From contig JAFRNP010000147.1 of NCBI GenBank assembly GCA_017430145.1, forward strand, positions 1 through 55,217: a stretch of 55,217 bases of DNA. Reading direction: 5' to 3'. This stretch comes from Clostridia bacterium (GTDB lineage: Bacteria; Bacillota; Clostridia; Oscillospirales; Acutalibacteraceae). The position numbers were made by a program, and so were the translations under genes. This document shows, one piece after another, positions 1 to 10,090 of the stretch (position 1 is the stretch's first letter; each line of letters opens with the position of its first letter). The notes under the pieces are model-generated. The model did not search any database, was not told the origin of the DNA, and saw only the letters and a list, made by a program, of their open reading frames with translations.

Positions 1-266
1 CACGCCTTGCTTGATATTTATTCCGTCATCCTGCACAGATTTTCCTTGCCAACCGCCAGGTTGACGGCGTCAAATCTGTACAATCTGACGAAAAAATCTA
101 CTGCGCAATCCGCACACCGGAATTATGCGGTGTTGCCTTAAAATTGCTTCCCGCCGGTTCCCGGGCAGGCTTTCGGCTGTTGCCGATTATCTTCCGATGC
201 GGATCGGTCGACCGGTCCGCACCTGCTGCCCGGATTCTGATAATGGCAGCAACGAAACAGAAAAAC
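1..266. other. Left-edge non-coding stretch, no supported gene
   Basis: I see no open frame here with a ribosome site or a recognisable product. The stretch lies downstream of the flavodoxin gene. It contains a near-perfect 22-bp palindrome at 199-220 (one mismatched pair, centred on GGTCGACC) and a weak inverted repeat ACAGATTT/AAATCTGT at 35-42 and 72-79. Neither is followed by a convincing T-run, so I do not call a terminator. Part of the stretch could belong to a gene lying outside the window. Confidence 0.4.
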
Positions 267-743
267 TTACAGAAGAGGGGAAGCCCATTGTCTCAGCGCC
301 TCTTCATTGTCGTCCGGCAGAAACCGTTTTGCAGCGACGATATCGATCTCACCCGGGATCTGCGCGCGTAGCTTATCCGCCGTTTTGCCGATATCGCTGC
401 CGCCGGAGGTCGCAAACAGGGCGATCTTTTTTCCTGCCAGGTCGTAGGACTTCAGAAAGGTCACGATGATATTGGGCGCGCCGTAATACCAGATCGGGAA
501 GCCGACGAAAATGACGTCGTACCCGTCGAAGTTTTCGATACGCCCGCTGATCGGCACGTCTTTTTTCCCAATCTTTTCTTTGTTGCACCGCGCAAGCGGG
601 TTCGTCCACTTCAGGTCTTTTTCGGAATACGGCTGCACAGGGCTGATCTCAAACAGGTCTGCATCCACTGCGTTTGCAAGCCTTGACGCGACCTTTGCCG
701 TCACGCCGCTTGCGGAAAAACAGGCTACCAATGCTTTTTTCAT
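267..743 (-). CDS. Flavodoxin family protein (158 aa)
   Basis: A short-chain flavodoxin-like protein expected to bind FMN non-covalently and carry electrons in the cytoplasm. Visible evidence: the N-terminal beta strand runs into a phosphate-binding loop of the S-x-S-G-x-T type (about residues 9-15). A W-Y-Y-G-A-P segment near residue 86 matches the second FMN-contact loop, and a later SGGSDIG segment matches the third. The length is normal for a flavodoxin. The start is supported by GGAGGAAAG just upstream of the ATG. It lies 46 bp downstream of the metallo-hydrolase gene and is probably co-transcribed with it from the promoter at 1636-1664. The physiological partner is not visible. Confidence 0.9.
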   Translation of the reverse strand: MKKALVACFSASGVTAKVASRLANAVDADLFEISPVQPYSEKDLKWTNPLARCNKEKIGKKDVPISGRIENFDGYDVIFVGFPIWYYGAPNIIVTFLKSYDLAGKKIALFATSGGSDIGKTADKLRAQIPGEIDIVAAKRFLPDDNEEALRQWASPLL

Positions 744-789
744 GCTTCTTTCCTCCGTTCGTTCATTTTTTATGAGGATCTGCAGATTT

Positions 790-1572
790 TCAGTCCAGAA
801 GATCCAGCGTTTTTCCTGCCTCGGGAATGATAAACCGGATATCCGGATGGTTCCGGGCGACGGTATTTTTGAGCCGGGTCAGGTCCATCTCCCGGGTCGC
901 CGGCGGAAAGGCGTTGTCGAAATGGTCCACCAAAATCGCCTTCGGTTTATATTTTGCAATAAAATCCGCCGTGCGCTCCGGCACGTAGGTACAGCCGCCG
1001 TTGGCAAGCACCAGCAGGTCCATATCGTGCGGATAATCAATCTCGGGCGTATCCCGGAAGGACCCGGTCAAAAAGATGCGCTTATCGCGACAAAGGATCT
1101 CGTAGGCGACGATCTCCCCTTTGTCGGGCATTTTTTTGTTGATATACGCCTGCCAGAAGAGCACCGGGAATTCCACCACGCACTTCGGCATGACCGAAAG
1201 GATATACCACGGGTCGAACACGACGTGCCGGAACTTCCAGACCCGGACCGTAAATGCACCGGCCGTGATCTCATCCATGGGTCTGATCACGTGGATCCTG
1301 TCCGCGGGCGCGCCCCTGCCGACCAGCGTCTTTTTGGGCGTTTCGGTACAGTAGACCGGAACCTTTTCATCCAGCCGCATGATCTCAGGGATGCTGTAAA
1401 TATGGTCAAAATGCCCGTGAGTAACAAATATGGCGTCAAACCCCGTAAAACCGTCAACCTGCGTCGTCGTTTTCCGCATACGCAAGTTCATACGCACGAA
1501 CGGATCGAACAGGAGTTTCGTATTCCCGTCGTCGATCCCGATCGTCGCCGTTCCGTACCATGTGACTTTCAT
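790..1572 (-). CDS. MBL-fold metallo-hydrolase (260 aa)
   Basis: A metallo-beta-lactamase-fold hydrolase. The metal-binding signature THGHFDH is at residues 51-57, preceded by an N-terminal W-Y-G-T-A segment as in UlaG/RomA-like members. Further likely metal ligands lie in the FRHVVF and DHFDNAF segments. The substrate cannot be told from sequence; this branch includes lactonases and RNA- or phosphodiester-processing enzymes. The frame is open back to 1623, but I chose the ATG at 1572 because it has GGGGGAAAA about 7 nt upstream and restores the family's usual N-terminus (MKVTWYG). First gene of a two-gene unit with the flavodoxin. An extended -10 promoter lies about 60 nt upstream. Confidence 0.87.
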   Translation of the reverse strand: MKVTWYGTATIGIDDGNTKLLFDPFVRMNLRMRKTTTQVDGFTGFDAIFVTHGHFDHIYSIPEIMRLDEKVPVYCTETPKKTLVGRGAPADRIHVIRPMDEITAGAFTVRVWKFRHVVFDPWYILSVMPKCVVEFPVLFWQAYINKKMPDKGEIVAYEILCRDKRIFLTGSFRDTPEIDYPHDMDLLVLANGGCTYVPERTADFIAKYKPKAILVDHFDNAFPPATREMDLTRLKNTVARNHPDIRFIIPEAGKTLDLLD

Positions 1573-1635
1573 TTTCTTTTCCCCCGCAGATATAACCGGG
1601 CGCTCAACTCCCGGCGTTATCATTTTTCGTTTGTA

Positions 1636-1664
1636 ATTTTAGCATAAAAAGCGACAGACTGCAA
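1636..1664 (-). promoter_or_regulatory. Promoter of the hydrolase-flavodoxin unit
   Basis: On the minus strand, TTGCAG (-35, 1664-1659) is followed after 17 nt by TAAAAT (-10, 1641-1636) with a TGC extension directly in front of the -10. Transcription would start about 60 nt before the hydrolase ATG at 1572. Sequence match only. Confidence 0.6.
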
Positions 1665-1745
1665 GCCGTTTCCGAAAAGCTTTTTGCAAAAATATGGCAT
1701 AATTTTTAAACTTTTTTTGACTGTTCTGTTTTCACCCGGAATCCC

Positions 1746-1774
1746 TTGACATTTATATAAAAAAAATATATTAT
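1746..1774 (+). promoter_or_regulatory. Promoter of the giant surface-protein gene
   Basis: Consensus TTGACA at 1746-1751, a 17-nt spacer, then TATTAT at 1769-1774, inside a very AT-rich block. A start near 1781 would give a 5' leader of about 120 nt before the ATG at 1904. Confidence 0.7.
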
Positions 1775-1903
1775 ATATTAAGAAGTCTGCCCATTTTTCA
1801 GATCGGAAACGGGTCGTCGCGCAGCGGATACCGCCGCCGCACACCGACAGGATCAAACGCAGACAAAAAGAAACCGGCGATTTCGGATACGGAGGGTGTA
1901 TAT

Positions 1904-4900
1904 ATGATCAACAAAGCGAAAACATCCGGATTTTACAAAAAAGGGAGGGTATTCCTGTGCCTTCTCTTATTCCTCTTACTTACGACCCAGACGCTGTTGC
2001 CGTCTGCGGCCGTGTTTGCCGCCGCGCTTGACGACGAAACTGCAGCGCCTGTAATGACGACGCTCAGCGCCACGTGCAGAGGATCGGACAACAAAAATTA
2101 CAGGATCGTCGCCTCCTACGGCGAAGACGCCGGCATCCCCGCCGACGCCGCGCTGTCCGTTTCGGCGGTCACGTCGAGCGACGCGACGTATGAGGGTTAT
2201 ATTTCGGAGGCGGAGCAGACGCTCAACTGTACCATCGATCCGGAGACACAGATCCAGCTGTTCGATATCTCCATCGTCAGCGGGACGGATAACAGCGTCG
2301 TCTATCAGCCCGCCGAGGGTTCCGCGGTCGATATGAAGGTCCGCCTTGCCGACGAGCCGGAAACGGAATTCGGCGTTGTGCACTTCGGCGAGGAGACCGA
2401 GCGGATCGACAGCGCCGTGGACGGCAGGACCCTTACCTTTGAGGCGACGGGCTTCTCCGTTTATGCTTTCGTCAACATCGTCACCGAGGACATTGCCGTG
2501 CATTCCGTGGATGACTTTGCAACGGCGCCGATCTACCTCTCAGCGACCACAAAAACCGGTTCGACTTACTTTATCTCCTCGGGCATCACAAACGTATCAC
2601 AGACAGGCCCCGTCATCAACAGGACCGATAAAGGCTCAACCGCAGGCGCCGCCGCCTACTGCTTTGAAAAGCTGGAAGGTACCGATAACCAGTTCTATAT
2701 GTACCTGCCGGGTGAAAACGGCGCAAAACAGTATGTTCTTATAACATACGGCGGAAGCGGCAAAACGAACGCCAGCTATACCTCCGCCCCGGGGACCGTC
2801 TTCACCATCGTTCCCTGCGCGGCAACGGACCGTTTCTATCTTTCTTTCCCGCTGAACAATATCATGCACTATCTCAACCTGAGAAAGGATGAGAGCGGTA
2901 AAGGCTTTAACGGCTCCACTTATAATACCGAGGGCAGCCAGCTTTCAGCGTATTTCGCCCTCCCGTCGGAAGAGGACCTTCTGAACCTGGACGGCAAGAC
3001 CTACGCGCTTGCGACAAAGGGCGACAAGAACTCCGCTTTGACGGAAAACACGGTAAACGTCCTGACTACTAATATCCGGGACGACGGCCATTCTCTTGCC
3101 GCCAACTCCGTTCCCACCAGAGCAAACCCGCTGAACGAAAGCGAACTGACCATGATCAAGGTCGGCGGCGACGTGGACCTGTTCACGTTCCGGCTGAAAG
3201 AAAACAACCGGTACCAGATCACCACGCAGATCGGCAACAGCACAAAATATCTGAGCATCAGCGGGAACGCCCTGAGTCTTCTGGACGAACCGGACGACTC
3301 CTGTCTGTTCAAGATCACGGTCGGGACCGGAGAGAATCAGGGCAAGATCCGGATCACAAACGGCAACACCGCGCTGAGTCTGACGAACGGGACTGCCAGC
3401 GGCGGTTTCTCCGGCCAGAACAGGTTTTCTGTTTATGAATTCTTCTCTCTTGCCGAACCGACGGAAATTCTGGAAGACGAAGATTTCGTGCCCTACACCG
3501 CGATCAAGGTCAGCGTCTCCGATAAATCCCAGGTTTACAACGGCGGGCAGGTCATCGTTTACACCCGTATGTGGAACGAGACCAATAAACGGTATGAGTT
3601 TTACGCCATCGACCATGACGGCTCCCTCCACCGCGTGTTCGACGAAGGCGACACGATCCGCTGGGCAGGTACGCAGATCAACACGCTGCTGTGGGATTTT
3701 ACCGAATACTATTATTACAGCTGGCTGTCTACGCTTTTCCCGAACCTGTTCCCCCCGCAGCCGAACTACTACTACGAGCTGCAGAACCACTATTCAAAAA
3801 AATACCTTGCGCCGCAGTACCACTCGGGGCAGATCCTTTCCGACAATACCATCGGCATCAACCTGAACGGCAGACGGTATGGGGATTATTATTCGACCAT
3901 CCTCGCATGGGACGATTACCGCTACGATTACGCCGGTCTGAAAGCCGAAGGCGATTCCGTTGTCGCCGTTCCCATGTCGCGGGCGCAGGACTTCTACTTT
4001 GCCGTAATGGAAGACCCCATTGCGCAGGAGTTTTCAACGGTTGAAACCGTAGATAACAACCAGCACGGCATCCGGATGCGGATGGTCAACTTCCAGGGCC
4101 CGAAGTACGGCACCAACGGCGGCGCCGGCGGCCGTGACCAGGGACAGACCGACGTCATGGGCACAGGCACCGACTATCCGCCGGACAACAACTTCAAGAT
4201 CCCCACACGGGATCTGGTTTCCAACAAACTCGCGGACGACGGGTATCCGGTCGCGACCCTCACCGACAAATCCCTGCAGGAGCTTTTCGGGGCGGCGACC
4301 GACGCAAACCATCTGTTCATCAAGAGCATCTACGACGAGAGCGGATACTTTGAGTACAACTGCTGCCAGACCTTCGCGACACTGCTGGAGGGCGGAAACT
4401 TCCGTGTGTATAACCAGCTGGGCACGCCCGAGACCGGCACCATCAGCCAGGGCCACGGCCAGTTCATGCCCTATAACGATATCGACCCGGCGCTGATCAG
4501 TGACTATACAAACCTGACAAACGTGTACAACCAGGCGCTACCCGCCAACGACCCGCGTCTCGGCGAGACGCTTTACAAGATCCCCTTCCAGGACGCCGTC
4601 TACCACTTCGGCATGGAGATGGAGGCAAGCTTCATCCAGAGCAAGAACGGCCTGGACGCCTGGGGACACGACATCATCTTTGAGTTCGCGGGCGACGACG
4701 ACTTCTGGCTGTACGTGGACGGCGAGCTTGTGCTGGACCTGGGCGGCGTCCACTCCGCACTGGTCGGCAAGATCAACTTCCGTACCGGCGAGGTCGTGAT
4801 CCCCGATCCGGAAAAAACAGACGGCAGCTCCACGACGACGACGCTGCGCGCCCTGTTTGAAAAGAACTACTGCGAACGCAACGGCCTTCAGCCCGGCGAC

Positions 4901-7900
4901 CCCGCCGTGGAGGCGCACCTGGATTCGATCTTCACCCCCGGCACCAGCGTTTTCAAGGATTACACCGCCCATACCATGAAGATGTATTACATGGAACGCG
5001 GCGCCGGCGCCTCGAACCTGCACATGCGCTTCAACCTGACCACCGCCGTGGACGGCCAGCTTCTGCTGAGCAAAACCGTCAGCGGCACCGACAAGGAGGA
5101 TTACGCCAGCGCCGAGTTCCCGTTCCAGATCCACTATCTTGACCGAAACGAGGAGGACACGACCGTCACCCGCCGCGAAGTGACCGACGGAGACGATACC
5201 TACCTGTACTATGAGGGCGTGACCTTTGTAAACTACAAAGGGACGAGCGAACCGGTCCCCTTTGAAGAAAACTATCACGGGTACGAAAACGTCTTCTTCC
5301 TAAAACCGGGAGAGACCGCCGAGATCCAGTTCCCCAGCGACGACATGGTGTACTACATCACGGAGTGCAGGATCAACCCGGATATTTACGACACCGTCAG
5401 CATCAACGACGTGCAAGCGGTGGGCGTTGCAAACGGCGCGTTCTACGATTACTCCTCACAGCAGGAGGTCATCGGACAGCGAAAGGTCGTCAACTTTGAC
5501 AACCACGTGTCTCAGAACGCGCTGCGCACGCTGCTGATCACAAAACGCCTGTTTGACGTAAACTACGAGCCGCTGCATTACGCGGACGACCCCACCGGCT
5601 TCCGCTTCCGGATCTATATCGGCGACGATCTGGACTATTACCGCTTTGACAGCTATTACGTCAAGGATCCGGACGGGTATTACTGCTGGTACAACTATAA
5701 CGACCAGATGTTTGAATCCCTCGGCGTGCTGAACTTTGATCAGCTGACCGACGAGCAGAAGGAGATCTGTACCTTCACAACCTCGCCCTCCGGCGCCGTT
5801 GACAAGATCCCCGCCGATTACAGCGTGGAGATCCGCAACCTGCTCATTGACACGAAATTCCGGATCGTTGAGCGGGATTCCGATATCCCGAAGGGCTACG
5901 ACCTGATCGGTTACGAACGGGTGGACGGTTCCTATTACGCCGAGGACGGCGAAAAGAACGAAGGCGTCATCCGTCCCAACGCCGACCCGCATATCGAGGT
6001 CGACAACCACCGGGGTTGGGGCCTGACCGTGGAAAAGGTCTGGTCAGACAGCAGCTTCATGACCTCGCACGACAACATCTATTTCGCCGTTTACTGCAAA
6101 GGCGAACTTCTCCCGGGCACCGTGCGCCGGCTGAAAACAGTGGTCGATGAGGAAAGCGACGCCCAGACTTCCCTGTATTACTACTTCAAGACTTTGGAGG
6201 ACGGCGCGGAGTTCTCCGACTACACCGTCAGGGAAGTGGAGCTGACCAACCCCGTCATGGATACCGAAGAGGGGTCCGACCGTGTGGCAAGCTACGACTC
6301 GCTCACGGTGATCGGCGGCGACATCCAGCTGCATAACGGCGGCGTCCCGGCGCAGACAGGCGTCCACGGCAACTTCACCTACACCGCCGCGTATTCGACC
6401 GGCGCACCCACCGGACCCAACAGAAACGTGCGCACGGATACGGTCACGAACACACGGCCGGGCATCCGGATCCTCAAAACGGACGCCAACGGGCAGCCGC
6501 TCAGAGGCGCGGTATTCACGCTGAAGGACGGGAGCGGCAACGACGTCACGAAGGCAAGCTACACCTCCGACGCATCCGGCCTCGTCACCACCGCCTATCC
6601 GGAGGACGGCGTCACCTACACGCTGACCGAAATTTCGACCCCCGACGGATATTCCGCCATCATGGACGGGATCAAACTGACCGTGAACGACGGCGTACTG
6701 ACCGTGACCAACGCGAATGAGCAGGAAGGCACGCTCTCATCCGCCGTTACGGTCTCCGAACCGGCTGCAGACGGCACGATCACCATCACGATCAAAAACT
6801 ATCAGTCTTCATTCTCCGCAATTAAGGTGGACGCGGACAGCACGAATAAAACGCCGATCGAGGACGCCCACTTTGCGCTGTACCGGCAGGTGGACGGCAG
6901 AGACGGCCCCCGTAAGGATTATTTCCCGATGACCGGCTACGAGGATCTTGTCACCGACGCAAACGGCGTGATCCCGATGATCGACATGAGCCTGCCGGTG
7001 GGCGCGTACTACCTGTGCGAAACAATGACGCCCGACGGCTATCTGGCGCCTGACCATGACGTCTGCTTCTCGATCGACGCAGACGGCGACGTCAACCTTC
7101 TGAACCAGGCGGACTTTGCAGACGAAACCTTCAGCCTGCTCACGTCTCAGATCACCCAGGATCAGGAACTGGTCTATACCCTCTACGTCCCGAACCACCG
7201 GTCGTTCCTGTCGGTCGAGGTGGAACCGCAGACGTTTGTGGCGGACTTCGGGCTTGACATCCTTTACAACGTAAAGACGAACAACTACCAGGTTCCCGAC
7301 GGGACAGATTACGTCTATATCGGCATCACCGACAAGAGCAACTGGGACGACTACGGCACGCAGAAACGCCCGCGGCTGATCGGCGAGACCGAAGAACAGT
7401 ATGCGGCCGCGCTTGAAAGAGACAAGGCGACGGAGACCCAGGCGGAAAGACAGGCAAGGATAGCCGAAGAAAACGCGTACCAGGGCGTATTCGAAGGCGC
7501 ATTCGGTAAGCTGACGCTGGACGCCCAGGGCAACACCCGCTATGAGATCGGCAGCATGAAGTTTACCGCAGAGGATGAATTCTGCCTGGTGGCGAAAGTC
7601 AGACAGATCGGCGAAACCGTAACAACGGTGTACGTCTGCGAGATGCTGACCTACCTGCCGGCGACGACCATCTACTACGAGGACGATTTCCTGCTCGACG
7701 ACATTGACCTGCCCATCGACGAAGAGAACATGACGCAGGAAGAGATCGATGCGATCTTAGCGAAGCGGAACTACCACGACGGCGTGGAGGACTCCGAGAC
7801 CGGCCACAACTTCGGCAAGTGGACCAGAGCCGGCTCCGGCCAGCAGCAGACCGCGCAGGCGGCTGACCAGGCATTCTCCAAGGACGCCAACATCTTCGGC

Positions 7901-9880
7901 TACGACCCCGCCTATACCAATTTCGCGACCTTCTCCAACAACTACTCCCACGTGGTCTCCGTCAGTGAGGTCAACAGCAACTCCGGCGGCATGAACGGTT
8001 CCTGGCCCTACATGGAGTTTGACTTCGCGGGTACCGGCTTTGATATCGTCAGTGTGACCGGCGGCGACACGGGCATGTTTACCGTGCGCGTATATTCGAC
8101 CTCCACGGACAGCAACGGCAACGTCGTTGTAGGCAGCCAGGTCAAGAGCCAGGTCGTCGATACCTATTACGGCTACACCTACGGCAGGATCTATATTGAC
8201 GGCAACGGCGCGCCGACGCTGACCCAGACGAACACGCCGGTGTACTTTGCGACAGACGCGATCGTTGAGGAAGAAGCCCAGAACGAAAACGCGACCAACC
8301 TGCTGAAATCCGGCGGCAAGTTCTACACCCGTACGCAGACATACTACGACGTCAACGGCAGCATCACCGAAGAGGTCCGCTACTACAACGCCGAAGGGAA
8401 ACCGACCGCGGACGCCTACTACGTCAAGAAGACGGACGCCTCCGTGGTCATTCCGGAAGCGGAGATCCCGGCGGGCGAAAGCGCACAGTACGAACCGAAC
8501 TACGCCTACGCCTACGGCGAAGGCTGGGTAATGGACAACACCGACGCCACCTCCCTCTACCAGATCCCCGCCATCAAGATCAAGGGACTTGGCTACGGCA
8601 CCTACCGGGCCAAGGTGGAACCGCGGTTCACGACCCGCTACGGCCATTATGAGACGACTGCCGACGGATACAAGTATTATGACCTGTATGTAGACGCCAT
8701 CCGCATCTACGACCCCGCCGGCGTCGGCGACGACGGCACCCTGACCTCCGAAACGATCCGGGAGGCGTACAGCTACTCGAGAGAGTCCTACGAAAAGTTC
8801 ACGACCCTTAAGAGCATGATCGTGGGCGCAGAGACTATGGGCACCATCGACGACGGCACGAAGGCCCCCGAGGACGGCATGGTGGTCGTGGACGGCAGCG
8901 TGCCGCTGACCTCCGCAAGGCTCAACGACTATACGCAGGTCGGACCGAACAACGAGCTGTACCTCAGCAAGAACATGTCGGTGGCGTTTGAACTGAAATC
9001 GACTGTGATCCCGAGCGACATTCAGATCCAGCTCAAAAAGATCAGCTCCGCCATCCCGACGCTCAAGGTCACTTACGTCAACAACAAATCCACCGTATAT
9101 GAACGCACCATTGATATCGCCACCTCCACGGACCTCAGCTACTCGCTGATGAATCTGATCGGCAGAAACAATATCACATGGCAGACGCTGAAATCCGGCG
9201 AAAAGACCTCCGGGCTGATCATCGTTTCCAACGTCGGCGAAACGAACAGCCTGATCTCCGTTACCAACCTGAAATGGACGTTCGGGACCGAGGGGCAGAA
9301 CTATACGAACGTTGACGGCGACTTCGGCGTTTGCGTCAGCAATAAGAACGTGACCAGCGCAAAACGTGTGCTTGCATTTGCGAAGCGCCAGCTCGCGGTC
9401 GCACCCGACGCACAGGAGCCTACGGTCAACGATTCCGGCGAAGTTACTCTGAGCGTTCTGACCTCCGACAGCGTGGAATCGCTGGTCGTGAAAGACCGCG
9501 CCGGCAACGTGATCGACGAAAGCCTGCTGGACATCACCTATGATGATCTGGACGACCAGCAGCGTCAGTGGACGGTGACCGTGTCTGAAGACTATGAGGG
9601 CGCGCTCACCTTCCAGGTGGCGGCTGCAAGCGACGGGCTTGTCTCCGGCGATTCCCTGCAGATCAAGGTCGCCGTTCAGAGCGAGCAGCCGCAAACGACC
9701 GATCCCGAGGACCCGACCGATCCTGATGATCCTGCCGATCCCGCGGATCCGGGCGATCCCGACGAACAGACGCAGCCCACAGGCTTTGCTGCGTTCGTTG
9801 AACGGATCCGCAGCGCATGGCTGCGCCTGATCGACCTGATCAAACTGATCCTGTCCCTGTTCGGGATCAGCTGGTCATAA
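1904..9880 (+). CDS. Giant secreted fibro-slime/Cna-B surface protein (2658 aa)
   Basis: A very large secreted adhesin-like protein. A signal peptide covers residues 1-40 (basic start, Leu-rich core, cleavage near AVFA/A). Residues 42-200 form an N-terminal module of a type I recall from large gut Firmicutes surface proteins. A fibro-slime/PA14-like domain lies at about 780-1050, with the hallmark DDDFWLYVDG and a LGGVHS loop near 910-935. A pilin/isopeptide-like beta domain follows at about 1050-1165. Prealbumin-like SpaA/Cna-B domains are clear at about 1510-1590 and 1630-1720, each with a Lys near the start and E-x-x-x-P-x-G-Y near the end. The C-terminus is an Asp-Pro-rich linker (about 2595-2625) followed by about 34 residues of Leu/Ile-rich amphipathic sequence ending FGISWS. 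There is no LPxTG motif or dockerin, so the attachment mode is unclear. Monocistronic, with its own promoter and terminator. RBS GGAGGG sits 7 nt before the ATG. Role inferred: cell-surface adhesion. Confidence 0.88.
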   Translation: MINKAKTSGFYKKGRVFLCLLLFLLLTTQTLLPSAAVFAAALDDETAAPVMTTLSATCRGSDNKNYRIVASYGEDAGIPADAALSVSAVTSSDATYEGYISEAEQTLNCTIDPETQIQLFDISIVSGTDNSVVYQPAEGSAVDMKVRLADEPETEFGVVHFGEETERIDSAVDGRTLTFEATGFSVYAFVNIVTEDIAVHSVDDFATAPIYLSATTKTGSTYFISSGITNVSQTGPVINRTDKGSTAGAAAYCFEKLEGTDNQFYMYLPGENGAKQYVLITYGGSGKTNASYTSAPGTVFTIVPCAATDRFYLSFPLNNIMHYLNLRKDESGKGFNGSTYNTEGSQLSAYFALPSEEDLLNLDGKTYALATKGDKNSALTENTVNVLTTNIRDDGHSLAANSVPTRANPLNESELTMIKVGGDVDLFTFRLKENNRYQITTQIGNSTKYLSISGNALSLLDEPDDSCLFKITVGTGENQGKIRITNGNTALSLTNGTASGGFSGQNRFSVYEFFSLAEPTEILEDEDFVPYTAIKVSVSDKSQVYNGGQVIVYTRMWNETNKRYEFYAIDHDGSLHRVFDEGDTIRWAGTQINTLLWDFTEYYYYSWLSTLFPNLFPPQPNYYYELQNHYSKKYLAPQYHSGQILSDNTIGINLNGRRYGDYYSTILAWDDYRYDYAGLKAEGDSVVAVPMSRAQDFYFAVMEDPIAQEFSTVETVDNNQHGIRMRMVNFQGPKYGTNGGAGGRDQGQTDVMGTGTDYPPDNNFKIPTRDLVSNKLADDGYPVATLTDKSLQELFGAATDANHLFIKSIYDESGYFEYNCCQTFATLLEGGNFRVYNQLGTPETGTISQGHGQFMPYNDIDPALISDYTNLTNVYNQALPANDPRLGETLYKIPFQDAVYHFGMEMEASFIQSKNGLDAWGHDIIFEFAGDDDFWLYVDGELVLDLGGVHSALVGKINFRTGEVVIPDPEKTDGSSTTTTLRALFEKNYCERNGLQPGDPAVEAHLDSIFTPGTSVFKDYTAHTMKMYYMERGAGASNLHMRFNLTTAVDGQLLLSKTVSGTDKEDYASAEFPFQIHYLDRNEEDTTVTRREVTDGDDTYLYYEGVTFVNYKGTSEPVPFEENYHGYENVFFLKPGETAEIQFPSDDMVYYITECRINPDIYDTVSINDVQAVGVANGAFYDYSSQQEVIGQRKVVNFDNHVSQNALRTLLITKRLFDVNYEPLHYADDPTGFRFRIYIGDDLDYYRFDSYYVKDPDGYYCWYNYNDQMFESLGVLNFDQLTDEQKEICTFTTSPSGAVDKIPADYSVEIRNLLIDTKFRIVERDSDIPKGYDLIGYERVDGSYYAEDGEKNEGVIRPNADPHIEVDNHRGWGLTVEKVWSDSSFMTSHDNIYFAVYCKGELLPGTVRRLKTVVDEESDAQTSLYYYFKTLEDGAEFSDYTVREVELTNPVMDTEEGSDRVASYDSLTVIGGDIQLHNGGVPAQTGVHGNFTYTAAYSTGAPTGPNRNVRTDTVTNTRPGIRILKTDANGQPLRGAVFTLKDGSGNDVTKASYTSDASGLVTTAYPEDGVTYTLTEISTPDGYSAIMDGIKLTVNDGVLTVTNANEQEGTLSSAVTVSEPAADGTITITIKNYQSSFSAIKVDADSTNKTPIEDAHFALYRQVDGRDGPRKDYFPMTGYEDLVTDANGVIPMIDMSLPVGAYYLCETMTPDGYLAPDHDVCFSIDADGDVNLLNQADFADETFSLLTSQITQDQELVYTLYVPNHRSFLSVEVEPQTFVADFGLDILYNVKTNNYQVPDGTDYVYIGITDKSNWDDYGTQKRPRLIGETEEQYAAALERDKATETQAERQARIAEENAYQGVFEGAFGKLTLDAQGNTRYEIGSMKFTAEDEFCLVAKVRQIGETVTTVYVCEMLTYLPATTIYYEDDFLLDDIDLPIDEENMTQEEIDAILAKRNYHDGVEDSETGHNFGKWTRAGSGQQQTAQAADQAFSKDANIFGYDPAYTNFATFSNNYSHVVSVSEVNSNSGGMNGSWPYMEFDFAGTGFDIVSVTGGDTGMFTVRVYSTSTDSNGNVVVGSQVKSQVVDTYYGYTYGRIYIDGNGAPTLTQTNTPVYFATDAIVEEEAQNENATNLLKSGGKFYTRTQTYYDVNGSITEEVRYYNAEGKPTADAYYVKKTDASVVIPEAEIPAGESAQYEPNYAYAYGEGWVMDNTDATSLYQIPAIKIKGLGYGTYRAKVEPRFTTRYGHYETTADGYKYYDLYVDAIRIYDPAGVGDDGTLTSETIREAYSYSRESYEKFTTLKSMIVGAETMGTIDDGTKAPEDGMVVVDGSVPLTSARLNDYTQVGPNNELYLSKNMSVAFELKSTVIPSDIQIQLKKISSAIPTLKVTYVNNKSTVYERTIDIATSTDLSYSLMNLIGRNNITWQTLKSGEKTSGLIIVSNVGETNSLISVTNLKWTFGTEGQNYTNVDGDFGVCVSNKNVTSAKRVLAFAKRQLAVAPDAQEPTVNDSGEVTLSVLTSDSVESLVVKDRAGNVIDESLLDITYDDLDDQQRQWTVTVSEDYEGALTFQVAAASDGLVSGDSLQIKVAVQSEQPQTTDPEDPTDPDDPADPADPGDPDEQTQPTGFAAFVERIRSAWLRLIDLIKLILSLFGISWS

Positions 9881-9919
9881 GGCGTCCGCCTTTGATACGC
9901 CTGCATCATTTACCAACTG

Positions 9920-9961
9920 CCGGACCCGTGCCGCCTTCAGGCACGGGCCCGGTTTCTCGTT
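9920..9961 (+). terminator. Rho-independent terminator after the surface-protein gene
   Basis: A strong GC stem (CCGGaCCCGTGCC at 9920-9932 pairing with GGCACGGGcCCGG at 9940-9952) is followed by the T-rich run TTTCTCGTT. It lies 39 nt after the stop codon. Confidence 0.8.
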
Positions 9962-10024
9962 GCGCCGGATACCGTCGGCAGACCGGATTCAGCGGTACGG
10001 GAATACTATACCATAATATAATGT

Positions 10025-10067
10025 AAAATAAAATTAAGAAAGCCGGTCCGTCAAAAACAGACCGGCT
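10025..10067 (-). terminator. Terminator of the peptide-modification operon
   Basis: On the minus strand, AGCCGGTC and GACCGGCT form an 8-bp stem (10067-10041) followed by TTCTTAATTTT. It lies just after the PqqD stop codon and converges with the surface-gene terminator, insulating the two units. Confidence 0.8.
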
Positions 10068-10090
10068 GCAAACCGTTTATATCCAAACTT

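Larger units (their letters stand above)
1573..1903. promoter_or_regulatory. 331-bp divergent intergenic region
   Basis: This stretch separates the minus-strand hydrolase/flavodoxin unit from the plus-strand giant surface-protein gene. It holds one promoter in each direction (1636-1664 minus, 1746-1774 plus) with an AT-rich block at about 1751-1781. The leader of the surface gene is about 120 nt and ends in GGAGGG at 1891-1896, 7 nt from the ATG. I see no credible gene in it. Confidence 0.7.

Noticed and set aside
511-1647. A 378-codon plus-strand open frame across the flavodoxin and hydrolase genes
   Set aside because: Opposite two genes with catalytic or cofactor motifs; no motif of its own.
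7757-9694. A 645-codon open frame on the minus strand
   Set aside because: Antisense to the giant surface protein, which has clear domains, signal peptide and RBS. Composition (Val, Arg, Gly, His-rich) is that of a shadow frame.
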